DNA of 64,000 bases from Blastomyces gilchristii SLH14081 (GCF_000003855.2 NW_003101681.1:2487893-2551892), one strand, 5' to 3'. Positions 47,889 through 59,361 are shown, counted from the first letter of the stretch. Program-made: numbers and translations. Notes: a model not told the origin generated them from the letters alone.

Positions 47889-50026
47889 TTCAATTTAATA
47901 TGAATAAAACTGAGTTAATTCACTTCTTTCTGAGATTCAATGAGAAAGAACTATCTCTAACTCTTTTAAATAGAGAGATTAAATCCAGTGTAAATGTTAA
48001 ATGATTAGAAGTATGATTAAACTCTAAGTTGAATTTTAAATATCACATTCAACAAAGAACTATCAAGGCAGAAAGACTATTAAATAACATAATCAGACTA
48101 TTAAATACAGAGAGAGGTCTATTCTTTCAGGCTATGAGACAGTTATATATAGCCTGTATTACATCAGTAGCTGATTATGAAGTTCAAGTTTGATGAAATA
48201 ATCAAGAGAATTTCACTGAACTCTTTCAAAGTCTGTAAAACAGAGTCTTGAGAAGAATTCTGAGAGCATTCAAATCATATTCTATTAAAGCAATGAAAAT
48301 TGAAGCTTCAATTCCTTCTTCTACTATTAGATTTGAAAAGGCCTGTATAAACTATGCTCTGAGAGTTGTAAAGATAAGCTTAAATTATATAATCAGAGAA
48401 AGAGTCTCTTCTTCATTTTCATCAATTAACTCTGATAATGAACTGGATTGAAATAGATTTCTTGATTGAAATAAAAATAACTCTTTAAAGAAAATGTCTT
48501 CTTAACTGTACAGACTATACTCTCTGATTAAAAATCAATTTTCTTCTTTAAATATTGAAAAAGTTGATCATGAGAAGTTATCTCTCTGAAGAGAAAAGCT
48601 TAAATCTCTTATAGACTTATAAATAAGTGAACTATCAAAAGAGAAAGAATATAAACAGTATTTAAAGAGAATTTCTACAATCAATATAAAAGACTCTATT
48701 CTGATTTATTCAGATGACTTAAAAAATGAGAACTTGAATAGATTAGATGCAGGAACTGCTTATACTGAAGATAATATCAATTTTATCTCAGATTTCTGAA
48801 ATCTAGGCTCTGAATATGAAGTCTTTGATGCTGAACTATTTGCAATAGTGAAAGCTTTCAAACTGATTGAAATAAAATCTTATAAAAGAGGAAATTGTTT
48901 AAAAGAGATATGAATATTCTCTGATAGTCAAGCTGCTTTAAAAAGACTTAGAAATAGTCAGATTCATAATAATCAAATAAATCTTGAACTGATCTTAAAC
49001 TCTATTTTGAAAATTCAAAAGAGAAGAATATCAAAGCTGATAATTCATCTATACTAAGTTCCTGCTCATATGAATATTCATGGCAATGAATTGACTGATT
49101 CAGCTGTAAAAAAGAGTGCAGAATTAAGCAGATCTATTCAAAAAATTATGTTCTGATCTTTTATAAAGAGAAAAATAAAAGAATCTTGTTTAGACAAGTG
49201 AAATGAAAGCTGACAGAAATAAAAGAAGAGTATACATTATTCAAGATTTGAAACAAAACTCAAGTGAAAATCTTGTTTAATTAAATGTAAAAAGAAAATA
49301 TTCTCATCTATAATACAGCTGAAACTAGGACATGGCTATTTCAAATCTTATATACAAAGATTTGATGATAGATTTGACTCAATAGAATGCTTATTCTGCA
49401 ATACAAATGAGAATTCTGAGTATATTATAATACACTGTATATTATACAATAGTCTCAGAGTCAGATTGAAAGAGAAGTATGATCTAAATCAATTAAATAT
49501 GAGATTCTTATTCTCAACTGAGACAGGAATTAAATACTTAATAGACTTTCTATCAGAAACTCAAGCAGCTACAAGAAAATGGCTAAATTCAGAATTATCT
49601 GAATATGAAGAGAAGGAAATCAATCAGATATAGTCTGTTAAAACAGCTATACACTCTCTTTTAATAATTTGTTTTATTATAGTCTCTCTTTACTTTATCT
49701 TTTTCTTTATCTTTTTCTTTCAATTTCTTTCTATCTATCTATTTAATGTGTCTATCTTTGAGACTGTGTTCTTTTTCTCTTTTCCTTTGTCATGATATTA
49801 TCAAATGGTTTCAAAGTATCAAAAGATGTTAAAACACTGCAATTTGTAAACAGTTTTTGTATTCTGAGCTGGAATTTTCTGATTTTGCATATCTGAAATT
49901 GATGAATGTATAATAGTTAACTTTACAGACATAGGAAAATCCCTGAGAACTAAAAGTTCTCAGGTAGATGTCATAGTCTCTGACTACATACATCTATAAT
50001 TGAAGAATAATAATAATAATAATAAT
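47889..50026 (+). pseudogene. LINE ORF2 3' part: RT end, RNase H, C-terminal zinc cluster
   Basis: It aligns with LINE-2 from about 26716 to its end. RNase H blocks are recognisable (DAELFA at about 48830, FSDSQAAL at about 48917) and the stop is at 49631-49633. The 3' hairpin is at 49942-49964 and the (TAA)n tail ends at 50026. It shares several TGA-for-Trp positions with the other two copies (for example the tandem TGA near 48193). Open piece 48248-48451. Confidence 0.85.
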
Positions 50027-50039
50027 TAAAGAATTCAAC

Positions 50040-52927
50040 AATTGTTAACATCTTCTAATTATGAGTATTATATCTTCTCTGCATGAGTAATAACTTCTTA
50101 AAGAAGAAAATCACTAATCTTTATTTACAGTGTCTTATAGATTCTATAAAAAAGTCTTCTCTCACAGACAATTCATTATCTATATTCTCAGAGATAATTA
50201 TTCTCTAATTCTTTCAATATTGAAAGATCTTCAGTGTCAACTGTGAAAAGATTTCACAGATCTCATTCTCAGATGTATCAGTCTCACACTGACTGAGTAA
50301 GTCAGAGTGAAAGTGATTCAGTATTATAGTATCTGTAAAAGCTTGTTTTAATTCTGCAAATATCTGTACAGCATCTTAAATGAGAATAAACAGTCTTATT
50401 TTTCTGTCTTTCACACTTTTCTTTAACAGATCTGTAAGGGAGACAGTAATCTGTAAATATGTATAGATGAATCATCTGTAGAAATTTGCAAATTCTAGAA
50501 ATATCTGTATCTCATGATATATCCGCGGTGCTGGCCAGTTCTCAATGATGAAGACTCAGCTCCTGTTCATTAAAATGCTGTTTATCTTAATAATATAATC
50601 TAAGAAATCAATCTCCTGCATGTAGAATGAGCATTTTTCAGTGTTTGTATAGAGTTGATACTGTCTCAAGTGACTCAATACTTCTTAAATATGAGTATCA
50701 TGTTCTTTCTCTGATTTTAAGAAGATTAGAATATCATTCAGATATACTATACAGAAGACATTGACAAGGCCTCACAGTATCTTATTTATATAGATCTGAA
50801 AGATGACTGAAGCATTATAAAGATTAAAAGATAAAACAAGATATTTAAAATTGCTGTACTTGATATGAAAAGTCATTTTTCAAACATTGTCTTCATTAAC
50901 TCTGATTCTATAATAGATATTCTATATATCAATCTTTGAGAACATCTTTACTTCAGATAATTAATCAATTATCTTATCAATTAACAGTAATGAATAGTGA
51001 TTCTTAATCATTATCTTATTAAGGCCTCTGTAGTCTATATATAGACATAGTCTATCATTCTTCTTGAGTATAAAGAGTATAGATGTCTCTGCTGAACTCT
51101 TTAATAAGTATATTCAGTTCTTTAATTACACTTCTTTAAGATATTTGCACAGAACATTCAATTTCTTTACAGACAAGTTATAAAGAGACTTATATAATAC
51201 TGTTACACTGTCTTCAAGATGAATCTTATACTATATCTTGATATTAGAAAACTTTGCTGCTTCTCTTTCTGAAAAGACATTCTTATAATCTGTAAAGAGA
51301 CATTATATATATCTATCTTCAATGATGAATACTGCTACTAATCTTGCAGCAAGAGTAATAGCTTCTTCATTTATTCTCAAGTCTCAATCATCTGCTATGC
51401 AGTATATTAACTCTATCTTTTTCTCAAGATTCGAAACTCTTCAGATTTCTCTATCACTGTCTCTTCATTAGTGAGGCAGTACTATCATGTCTGAGTGACT
51501 TAGTCAATGAGAGAATTGTTTTCTCTTAATTACAGAAGATCTAGAATAATATTCTCATCTATGATATTAACTATATAAAGAAGCAAACTGCTTTTCTTGA
51601 AGATTTCTTCTGAGTCTGTAATTATATACTTCACTTAAATTATGTCAAAACAGTGACATTTTATTTCATCAGTAAATTTCATATGATCTGACAGATCTAT
51701 CTTCTTTCAATTCTTCATCAAAGAAAAGAAATAGAATATGAAGTTAATATTCATTCTGAAGTTGAGTAGGTATCTTACTAATATCTTCTCATTCAGAGTA
51801 TGTATTGTGATTATAATATGAACTTAAAGATATAAGAATTATTAATTCTTCATTTCTTTCTCTTCTTTATTCTCTGTGAATACATTTGTCAGAAGAAAAG
51901 TCAACTTTAAGAAGATATCTTCTTAATTTCTTCTCTTCTTTAACTTCTTATAATCACTGATATAGTAATCACTAGCTCTGCAGTTGAAATAGAAATCTTT
52001 ATCAAATCTTTTTTAATATTTCTTTACAGTGAGTGAAGAATCAGAATACTTGAAATTCTTCTTTACTTTCTCTACACTGAAGCTGTCATGACACTGTTTA
52101 GATTCTATTATTAATTACTTAGAAGAGATCTTGTTAATCTTTTTCTCAGAGAATTGATTATTCAAATAGATCTGAGAAGTCAGATTGATAAGCTCAGTAT
52201 AATTAATTAATGAACTCTGATATTGTAATATTATTATCTGTACCTTGTAAGTCAGCTTTATAAGATAAAGCTGTGTTTTTAATTGATCTAAATCATCAGT
52301 CAATTTCTCTTAATATTCTTTAAATCTTGTATTAAAATCAGAAGAATTCTTATTATCTCATTGATATAATGAGTTGAACTGCTGTATCACTGTGAAACTG
52401 CAGTTGCAGTGATCTTTGATTTAATTTAGTAGAAAGTTCTTGAATTCTTTCTAAGTCATGATAGTATTGATATACTCAAGCTCTCTCTTCTTGATAACTC
52501 AAGTAGTTGCAGAGACGCCTTCAAGAAGGTTGACAGTGTATATTACTTATATCTCATGAGTATTATACTGGCTCAGATTAAGGTGGAATTTTCATTCAAG
52601 AATACAGATAAAGCTGTGAAATTCAGACAAGATATTTCTCTTATATCTCAGAGAATCTCTGATCTTAATCTCTCTATCTTTATAATAGATGTAGGTGTGT
52701 AGAGGCTGCAGTGATGACAGAGCAGTTGAAGAGCTCATATCAAAATATACAGTGAGTTCAGAAATCTCGGATTTCTGTCAGAGTAGAGATGTACACACTC
52801 TAGAGAATGATGTAGTGTTTCTCTCAGAGAATGAGGTCAGATCAGTCTCAGTGTGAATGTATAAGACTATATTAGTCTGTTAGAGCTTGACTGATTTAAA
52901 CTTATAATCAGATTGAGTAATTTAAAT
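50040..52927 (-). pseudogene. Element E2 RT, protease and gag remnant
   Basis: On minus from 52927: gag (to about 51950, with a 62-codon open piece at 52115-52303 and a degraded zinc knuckle near 51960-52010), a protease-like stretch (about 51830-51500), and RT (about 51100-50650) with YLDD changed to YLND near 50727-50755. It aligns with 13730-16950 of element D. A small GC-rich patch at 50519-50545 escaped erosion. Confidence 0.75.
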
Positions 52928-53461
52928 TGTAATATAATAAAATCAAAGCAGTGACTAGTCAGCAGTGTTATATAGAGATAGTTATTTGAGAAGCTGTATA
53001 AGTGAGCTTGACTATCTTGCTTGAATAGCAAGCTTGTAGACTACAGAATTATTACAAGAATATCACAGATATAATACTTAGTATACTAAGAAGATTGTAT
53101 GAGACATACAGTAACTCTCATATATATTTCAGTAGTAGAAAAAATGAATTGCTGACTTCTTTAATGAGAAGTCATCATCTAGCTATTCTATATAGATAAT
53201 AAGTGAATACTCTTCTCTCATTTCACAAGTGAGAATAGCTGAAGTGATACCTCAGCAGCATCTCACTGTCAAGAAAAAGTAATCTGCTGACCTTGTATAG
53301 AAGTGAGGTTCTTATATTCATCAATCAGATCTTTCTATGATATATTCAAATGATGTCATAGAGTGGTTGGAAACCGGTTCAAACAGGATGAAATCATCCG
53401 CATGAAAGTGATGAGCCGTGTGGAACCGCAGCGGGGCCTTGACGCGGCCAGAGGTGTGATA
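52928..53461 (-). repeat. 5' LTR of element E2, U3 end unmutated
   Basis: The outer about 115 bases (53345-53461) are GC-normal and CG-rich (cttgacgcggcc, ggaaccgcagcgg). The rest is eroded. The partner LTR lacks this unmutated block. Confidence 0.9.
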
Positions 53462-53466
53462 TTAAT

Positions 53467-56003
53467 AGAACTCTTGAGAGATCATTCTATACAGTTGTTC
53501 ACAGCCTGAATGATCAGTTATATGTGAATCATGCATCTCTTGTATTATTCAGATGTGTAAGAGTTCAGAGTGAGAGACTCAGTGTTATTCACAGAATTAT
53601 AAAGTATTATTATCATTAATTGAATATTCTGAGATGTTGATTCTTATATGTAATTCTGAGAGAAATCAGAGTGCTTTTTATCATACTACTTCAGTGAGTA
53701 CTTAGAGAAGTTCATTGATTTGAGCTGCTGTATATCATAGCTTATCTAATGTAGGTTCAGAAGAAGTTGAGATATCAGTGATAGTTCTAATTGAAGAAGC
53801 ATGTATAGTGCTGTGAGCTGTTTCATCTTGATCAACTAGTATCTTCAGATTCAAGAGCTGATGCTCTCAGTTCATTCAGTGAGTATCTGTTACATTGAAT
53901 AGCATATTCTGCTCTCATAATAAGAGGGCATCTGTCATCGAGTTCTAGCTGTCAGAATGATAGTGTATCATAAAATGAAAGCAGCTTAAGAACTCAGATT
54001 ATCACATCTGTTATTTAGTAAGTTTATAAATAGTTGTAAAGTATTTGAGATTCTTATGATCTGTGACTATCTCAAATTCAGAGACACTTCAGAGTTTAGA
54101 GTCTCATTCCTCTAAACAGCATACAATTATGAGAAGTTTCTTATCATAGATCTTATAATTGTATTCAGCAGAACTCAGTTTCTTAGATATGAAGATACAT
54201 GATTATAGAACATCTTCATCATTATATTGTAATATTATCTCTTCTGTCATATAGTCAGAGGAATCAGCTTCAATAACTGTCTCATAATCAGAATCAAATG
54301 TTATTAGCAGAGAGGTATTAATGAATATCTTCTTCATCTGTATAAATGCAGCTTCAATAACTGTCTCATAATCAGAATCAAATGTTATTAGCAGAGAGGT
54401 ATTAATGAATATCTTCTTCATCTGTATAAATGCAGCTTCAGTATTCACTGATCATTGAAATACTGAGTCTTTCTTAGTAAGATCTGTAAGTGATCTCATG
54501 ATATCTGAGAAGTTTCATATAAATCACTGATAGAAGTTAGTAAATTCAATGAAGCTTCATACATCTTTCACAGTACATGAAGCTTCTTATTCAAGAATGA
54601 CAGAGACTTTCTCAGAATTCATTCAAATTCTCTTATCAGCTTCTATAATAAAACTCAGATACTTAGTACTCTTAACTTCAAAATCATACTTGTTAATATC
54701 TATCAGTAGTTCTGCTTCTTATAGTCATTGTAAAATCTTTTATATATATTCTTGATATTCTTTTCTGAATTCATCAGTGAAGATGAGAATGTCATCTAGA
54801 TAAGCAGATACAAACTTATTAAGAAAATCTTAAAGTGCTCAGTTAATATACTTCTGAAATATACTAAGAGTGTTAGTCAGTTCAAAGAGTGTGACTATTT
54901 ATTCAAAGAGATTATAACATGTTCAGAATGCTATAAGTTATTCATCTTCTTCAGTAATATGAATCTTATAAAACACAGTGATGATATCTAGTTTTATAAA
55001 TTATTAAGCTTATCTGATCTGTGCTAGAGTTTCATTGATAAGAGATAAGAGATATCAATCTTTCTTTATCAATCTATTCAGATCTCAGTAGTTCACACAG
55101 AATCAGAGTTTTTCACCTGGTTTCTTTGCAAAGAGAATAGAGGCTGCAGTGAAAGAGTTACTAATATGTATGAATTCTTTATTCAACAGATTATTGAGTG
55201 TCTTTTGAAGAAGAAGAAGTTCATCTCAGAACATGTTATAAAGAGAGTCTCATGACAGTTCAGAGTTCTTATCATTCTTTTTCTCTAACTTGATATTGTG
55301 ATTCACTTCAGAATCTCATAAGAGAGATATATTTATAATATTATCTTGTCAGAAGACATCTAGATATTCATAATATTATTGAGAGAGTTTCATACAAGAA
55401 TCTGTTATTATAACACAGAATAACTTTTCTAGAGTCTTTTTAATATCAGTCAGACTGGCAGAATAGATTGATATATTATTTTACTATCAGTGATTCTTTC
55501 AGTGACTTCTTTTTCTGAGTATTTTATAGGTGTTGACAGAGATCTGTGTCAGATCAATAGTCTTGTGAATGTCATCTTTGTGAATTCTATTATTGTTAAA
55601 GAATATCAAGCTTCTGTTTCAAGCATTCAATAAGATATCTTGTTCAGATAGTCAGACAAGTTCTAACATAAGATTGTAATCAAGATTATCAACTTTATAT
55701 ACATAGACATCTTCACATTGATGTTCTCTCACATCTATAATCAGCTTCATTATATAATAGGTATAAATGTCTTTTGAATCATTAAATCCTGCAAGAAGTT
55801 AAGGTTTTGATAAAGAAATACACTGAAGATTATGACATCTTACAACTGAAGATTTTATCATTGTACAGTGATATAGATCACTGTCTATCATAGCTTTCAT
55901 ATTATATATATTATCAATCACAGTAGATACAAGAATCATATTCATTATTATCTTCTCTTTAAATTATTGTTATCTGACCTCTTCAAGCTTCTGTTTACAA
56001 ATT
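53467..56003 (-). pseudogene. Element C pol remnant (protease, RT, RNase H, integrase start)
   Basis: On minus, a protease-like region is at about 55900-55650 and RT at about 55160-54540, with catalytic YLDD intact near 54786-54811. RNase H is at about 54490-54050, containing an exact 84-bp duplication, and the integrase start runs to 53467. It is homologous to element B 20940-30960. It is broken by stops, although the 81-codon piece 54203-54448 is open through the duplication. Confidence 0.8.
54271..54438 (-). repeat. Exact 84-bp tandem duplication in element C RNase H
   Basis: Units 54271-54354 and 54355-54438 appear identical. The period is 28 codons, so the frame is kept and the DSDYETVIEA block is repeated. 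Elements A and B have one unit. Confidence 0.85.
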
Positions 56004-56016
56004 TGAACAGAAGTTT

Positions 56017-56368
56017 GCCCCGGTGGCCGAATGGTTAATGCAGCCACCTGGTAGCGCCTTGGCGTGGGAAACCAAGGCGCGTGGGTTCGAAACCCGCAGG
56101 GGATACATTAAATTCAGAACTCAAGCACCTCAGGTTTCTAATAAATACAGAGGTGTACAAATCGCTTCAATGAATCACTCTATGTTCCTGGGCTGGGAAG
56201 TTATTATCGCATGTATCTAATTGTCACTTCTTTGTATTTTCCTATGTTCTTGTTATCTTGGCGTGGTCTCAACACCTGTATTTCCTCCTGTATAATCAAC
56301 ACTTGACCTGTATTTAACATCACGCAAGAACTCATCATAAGCTCCGCTTGCATATGAGTATAATGGAA

Positions 56369-56401
<33 letters not shown>
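56017..56401 (+). mobile_element. SINE copy 2 (tRNA-derived), inserted in element C
   Basis: The tRNA-like head is at 56017-56105 with A box TGGCCGAATGG and B box GGTTCGAAACC, both perfect matches to Pol III consensus. The head resembles a class II (Leu/Ser-type) tRNA because of the TGGCCGAATGGTTAA signature. The body is about 250 bp and the tail is (TAA)n. The exact 12-bp TSD tgaacagaagtt lies at 56004-56015 and 56402-56413. The last about 30 bases, ending in gaagaataataat, match the LINE's 3' end. The ORF 56023-56220 is spurious. Confidence 0.92.
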
Positions 56402-56404
<3 letters not shown>

Positions 56405-56413
56405 ACAGAAGTT

Positions 56414-57830
56414 AATCTTTTCCCTGTTTCACTGAGGCATTCTTATAGTTATCTTCTGAATCTTCCTCTAATATAACATGGTTGATGTGAACAGGTGCTG
56501 ATTTATTCTTCAAATAAGAAGGCACTGATCTTTCTCTCAAGTATGAAGACACATAGATTGATCAGCAGTTGAAAGCAATATATTCTGATTAGTTACAGTT
56601 GATGCACATTTCATGTTAATGTCAATCAGTAACTTCTTTGAGAGTAATCTCAGAGACTCAGAAGCCTGTCTGAACAGTGAAGACTCTTGCCTGTGTATAG
56701 ACATTTAAATCTATTCAGTTCATGACCTCTGCATCATTGTTCTTCAGTGTGAGTGTATAAGTGACTGAGATGTAACATCTTCTATCACTGTTCTGTATAC
56801 TCTTGAGCTTGATAAGACAGTCATTCAATATTCAGAGCTGTGTGCAGAAGCCTTTATAAGTTGAGTCTTTGTCTACACTTATAAGAGTCTGTAAGAGTTC
56901 AAAAGTTAATATCTTCTTAAGCATGCTACTCTTTATTCAATTCTCTCAAGATTGATCACCTGCTTCTAGAATCTTGATATTGAAGTCAGGAATAAATATT
57001 ATAAGAGAAGTTTTTCTCTGTCAGACACTCTGTAATCAATCTAATACTTTCTATTGCATAGCAGTGTCTCAGAACAGAATATTAAGATATTTTATAATAT
57101 TATCAGGTGTTTACAACACTGATTCATATGCTTTTATTCATGAATAAAACTTCTGTTTCATGCAATTCTTCAATCATTCATTGATATATCAATCTTGATT
57201 GATTAATAAACTGATGAAATCTTCATCTATACTCAGTTTCATGAGCATTTTCATTCTTCATAATGAGTAGACAGTGAGATCAGAAGTATTGAAATATATA
57301 GAAGCATCTAAGCATTCTTTCAGTACTTTTGTACTCAATTCTGTAGATGTTGAAATCACATGAGTTAATTGTTAAATCTCTTCATATTAAAGTTATTAAG
57401 TCACATGCATGTCTGCTATCTATTACTGTTGTAATTTCAACATTACTTAGAGCTACTGTGACATCATGTTTATACTTACATTTAAGAGTTTCATATTATT
57501 GTTAGACATAATTATATCAATTATTAGATGTGTAATTATATGAATCTCTTATATATCTGAGTGTCAGAACTCTCAGGTCTTTTACTGACATTCTCTTTAT
57601 AAAATCTTATTCTCTTCATAAGATCTTGTTACAGAGTCAGAGTGACTGATAAGTAAGCTTCTATTTAAGAACTATCTGAGAACTCAGTGTTCACTTAACT
57701 GTTTAACTATTTCTCTATTTCTTACACATTGTTACATGTTCAGATATCTCTTGATAAATAATCATTTCTAATAAGAAGATAATGTGTGAATAATTGTTTT
57801 CTAATAAGAAGATAATGAACATTTTTATAG
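56414..57830 (-). pseudogene. Element C gag and 5' leader remnant
   Basis: On minus, the leader is at 57830-57310 and gag from about 57300 to 56414, continuing past the SINE at 56003. It matches element B 19403-20900. No long ORF survives. Confidence 0.65.
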
Positions 57831-58140
57831 TATAAGAGGCCTACACTGAATAGATTGATATAATATTAATAGATCTTATATAACAAAGATAAAAACATTA
57901 AAGAAGAAAAGAAAGAGAAAGTGTGAGAATCAGTGATTGAGATGAATATTTATACATGTATGTGGTGATGTACGCGGTGGAGCTTCAGGGCGGAAGAATA
58001 TACGCGCGTTCATAGCAGCCGAGGATCGGCGATCAAGAATGGCCGAGAATCGGAGTGTACGCGTTCGAGAATGAAGTGGTTGGAATCTGTGGAGTGTAAC
58101 GGAATAGTCTATATAATTGATCCGGGCGCAGCCCGCCACA
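57831..58140 (-). repeat. 5' LTR of element C, U3 half unmutated
   Basis: In element sense the first about 180 bases (58140-57960) are GC-normal with many CG (cccgccaca end, gaacgcgcg, cctcggctg). Erosion begins at the TATA-like tataaatattc (about 57945-57955). U5 (57831-57900) is eroded, for example ggcctacactg and tagatc. ORF 57930-58139 (-) is the same spurious frame as in element B's LTR. Confidence 0.92.
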
Positions 58141-58145
58141 TAACT

Positions 58146-59361
58146 ATATATAATCTGTGATTATCTCACAGGTCAAATCTTACTTTATTATACTCAAGAA
58201 GTCTCAACTATCTGCTTATTCTTTATAGTCTATTATAGAGAATAATTTCGCTGAAAGATCTGCTATTCACAGAACTTATCTGTTTCAAGAATTGATTAAG
58301 ATAATATTAAAATCAAAGAATTCTGATCATACATTTATCAAACATTTAATCACAATCAGAACTGATTATATTCAATTGAGATATAATGTCAAAGATTTCA
58401 TGTTTTTTGACAGACTTCTTACAGAGATTAGTAAAGATTGATCATCTTTTATAAAGAATTAAATGAATGTAATAGAGAAGAATGAGAATACTAGAATACG
58501 TGAAAATGATTTCATGAAATTGTATTAAGATATTCTTCTACAATTATCAGCTACTGATGCATCTCTCATCTTCAATGAAAAGATTCCTGTAAATAATGCT
58601 TAAGATTTCAATAGAAAGAATAAAAAGAATAAGAAGAAGAAGAAAATCTCTGAGAATAAGAACAAAGATTTTATCAAGCTAGATAGAAAGAGTAATAATG
58701 CTATTAAAATATGTTATCATTATCAGAAGATTAATCACATTCAAACAGATTACTGATTGAAATTTCCTGAAAAACACTCTACTAGTTATAGTAAGAATAA
58801 GGATAAGAATGAAACAGACTCAGTGTCAGTTTATAATATCATTGAGTAAGTATTTTATACAATAGAAACAGTTTATTCTACTGATTAAACTGACAAAGAT
58901 ATCTGAGTTCTGAACTCTGAATTCAGTACTCATACTACATCTTACAAGAATCTCATATTAATAGTGCTGCAGAAGATTAATATTATATTGAAGATAACTG
59001 ACAGATTAACAGCTTCTATAACAGCTATAGAGAAGATGAATATATCAGTTGAAGAAGTGAATCTACTGCTGCAGAACATCTGCTACATTTCTAAGCTGAA
59101 GATTAATCTTATAAGTTTTGAGAAGCTTGTATATCAGAGCTATACATATAAGTAACTGATCTATGAAAATACTCATTCAATCTTGCTAACCTCTTCTGAT
59201 AAGATGTTGAGTTTTACTGTTAAATTAAGTGATAAGAACATCTACATTCTGGAAAAATAATTAATAACTAGAGACTTGATTTAATTTATAATATTAAATG
59301 ATAAATTTGAACCTGTGAAAATTCTACAGTCTGCAGAGAAAAAAGATCTTCTACTAGTATT
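58146..59361 (+). pseudogene. Ty1/copia remnant H, gag zinc knuckle and protease region
   Basis: It continues H from 41201. A CCHC knuckle degraded to C-x2-Y-x4-H-x4-Y is at about 58712-58756, followed by a KFPEKH motif typical after copia knuckles. A protease active site D-S-G eroded to N-S-E lies near 58915. The stretch 58964-59155 resembles the protease end and GAG-pre-integrase segment (LLQNICYISKLKINLIS pattern). Element G interrupts it at 59361 and nothing further of H is seen. Confidence 0.6.

Larger units (their letters stand above)
47140..50026 (+). mobile_element. Chimeric retroelement: tRNA-like 749-bp module fused to a 5'-truncated LINE
   Basis: A single exact 13-bp TSD, taaagaattcaac (47127-47139 and 50027-50039), brackets both parts, so they integrated as one unit. 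The 5' part (47140-47888) is GC-normal and begins with a tRNA-like fold. The 3' part (47889-50026) is the eroded 3' end of the LINE family with its hairpin and (TAA)n tail. The junction falls at shared ttcaattt, consistent with template switching at microhomology. The composition is similar in kind to the MINE elements described in Magnaporthe (LINE fused to an unrelated 5' module). Confidence 0.88.
42775..53461 (-). mobile_element. Ty3/gypsy chromovirus element E2 (family 2), split by a chimeric LINE
   Basis: LTRs are at 42775-43298 and 52928-53461, and the exact TSD ttaat is at 42770-42774 and 53462-53466. It is collinear with element D on the opposite strand but lacks D's SINE, which helps define the SINE's target site. 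The chimeric insertion at 47140-50026 splits its RNase H/RT region. Confidence 0.9.
41202..58140 (-). mobile_element. Ty3/gypsy chromovirus element C (family 1), with nested E2 and SINE
   Basis: LTRs are at 41202-41565 and 57831-58140, and the exact TSD taact is at 41197-41201 and 58141-58145. It inserted in the gag region of copia remnant H. Its own parts are 41202-42774, 53462-56016 and 56402-58140. It retains an intact YLDD in RT but no complete ORF. Confidence 0.9.

Noticed and set aside
56017..56105. Functional tRNA-Leu/Ser gene
   Set aside because: The acceptor stem cannot close, the anticodon loop is oversized, and the sequence continues into a SINE body with tail and TSD. The same head occurs at 16230-16316.
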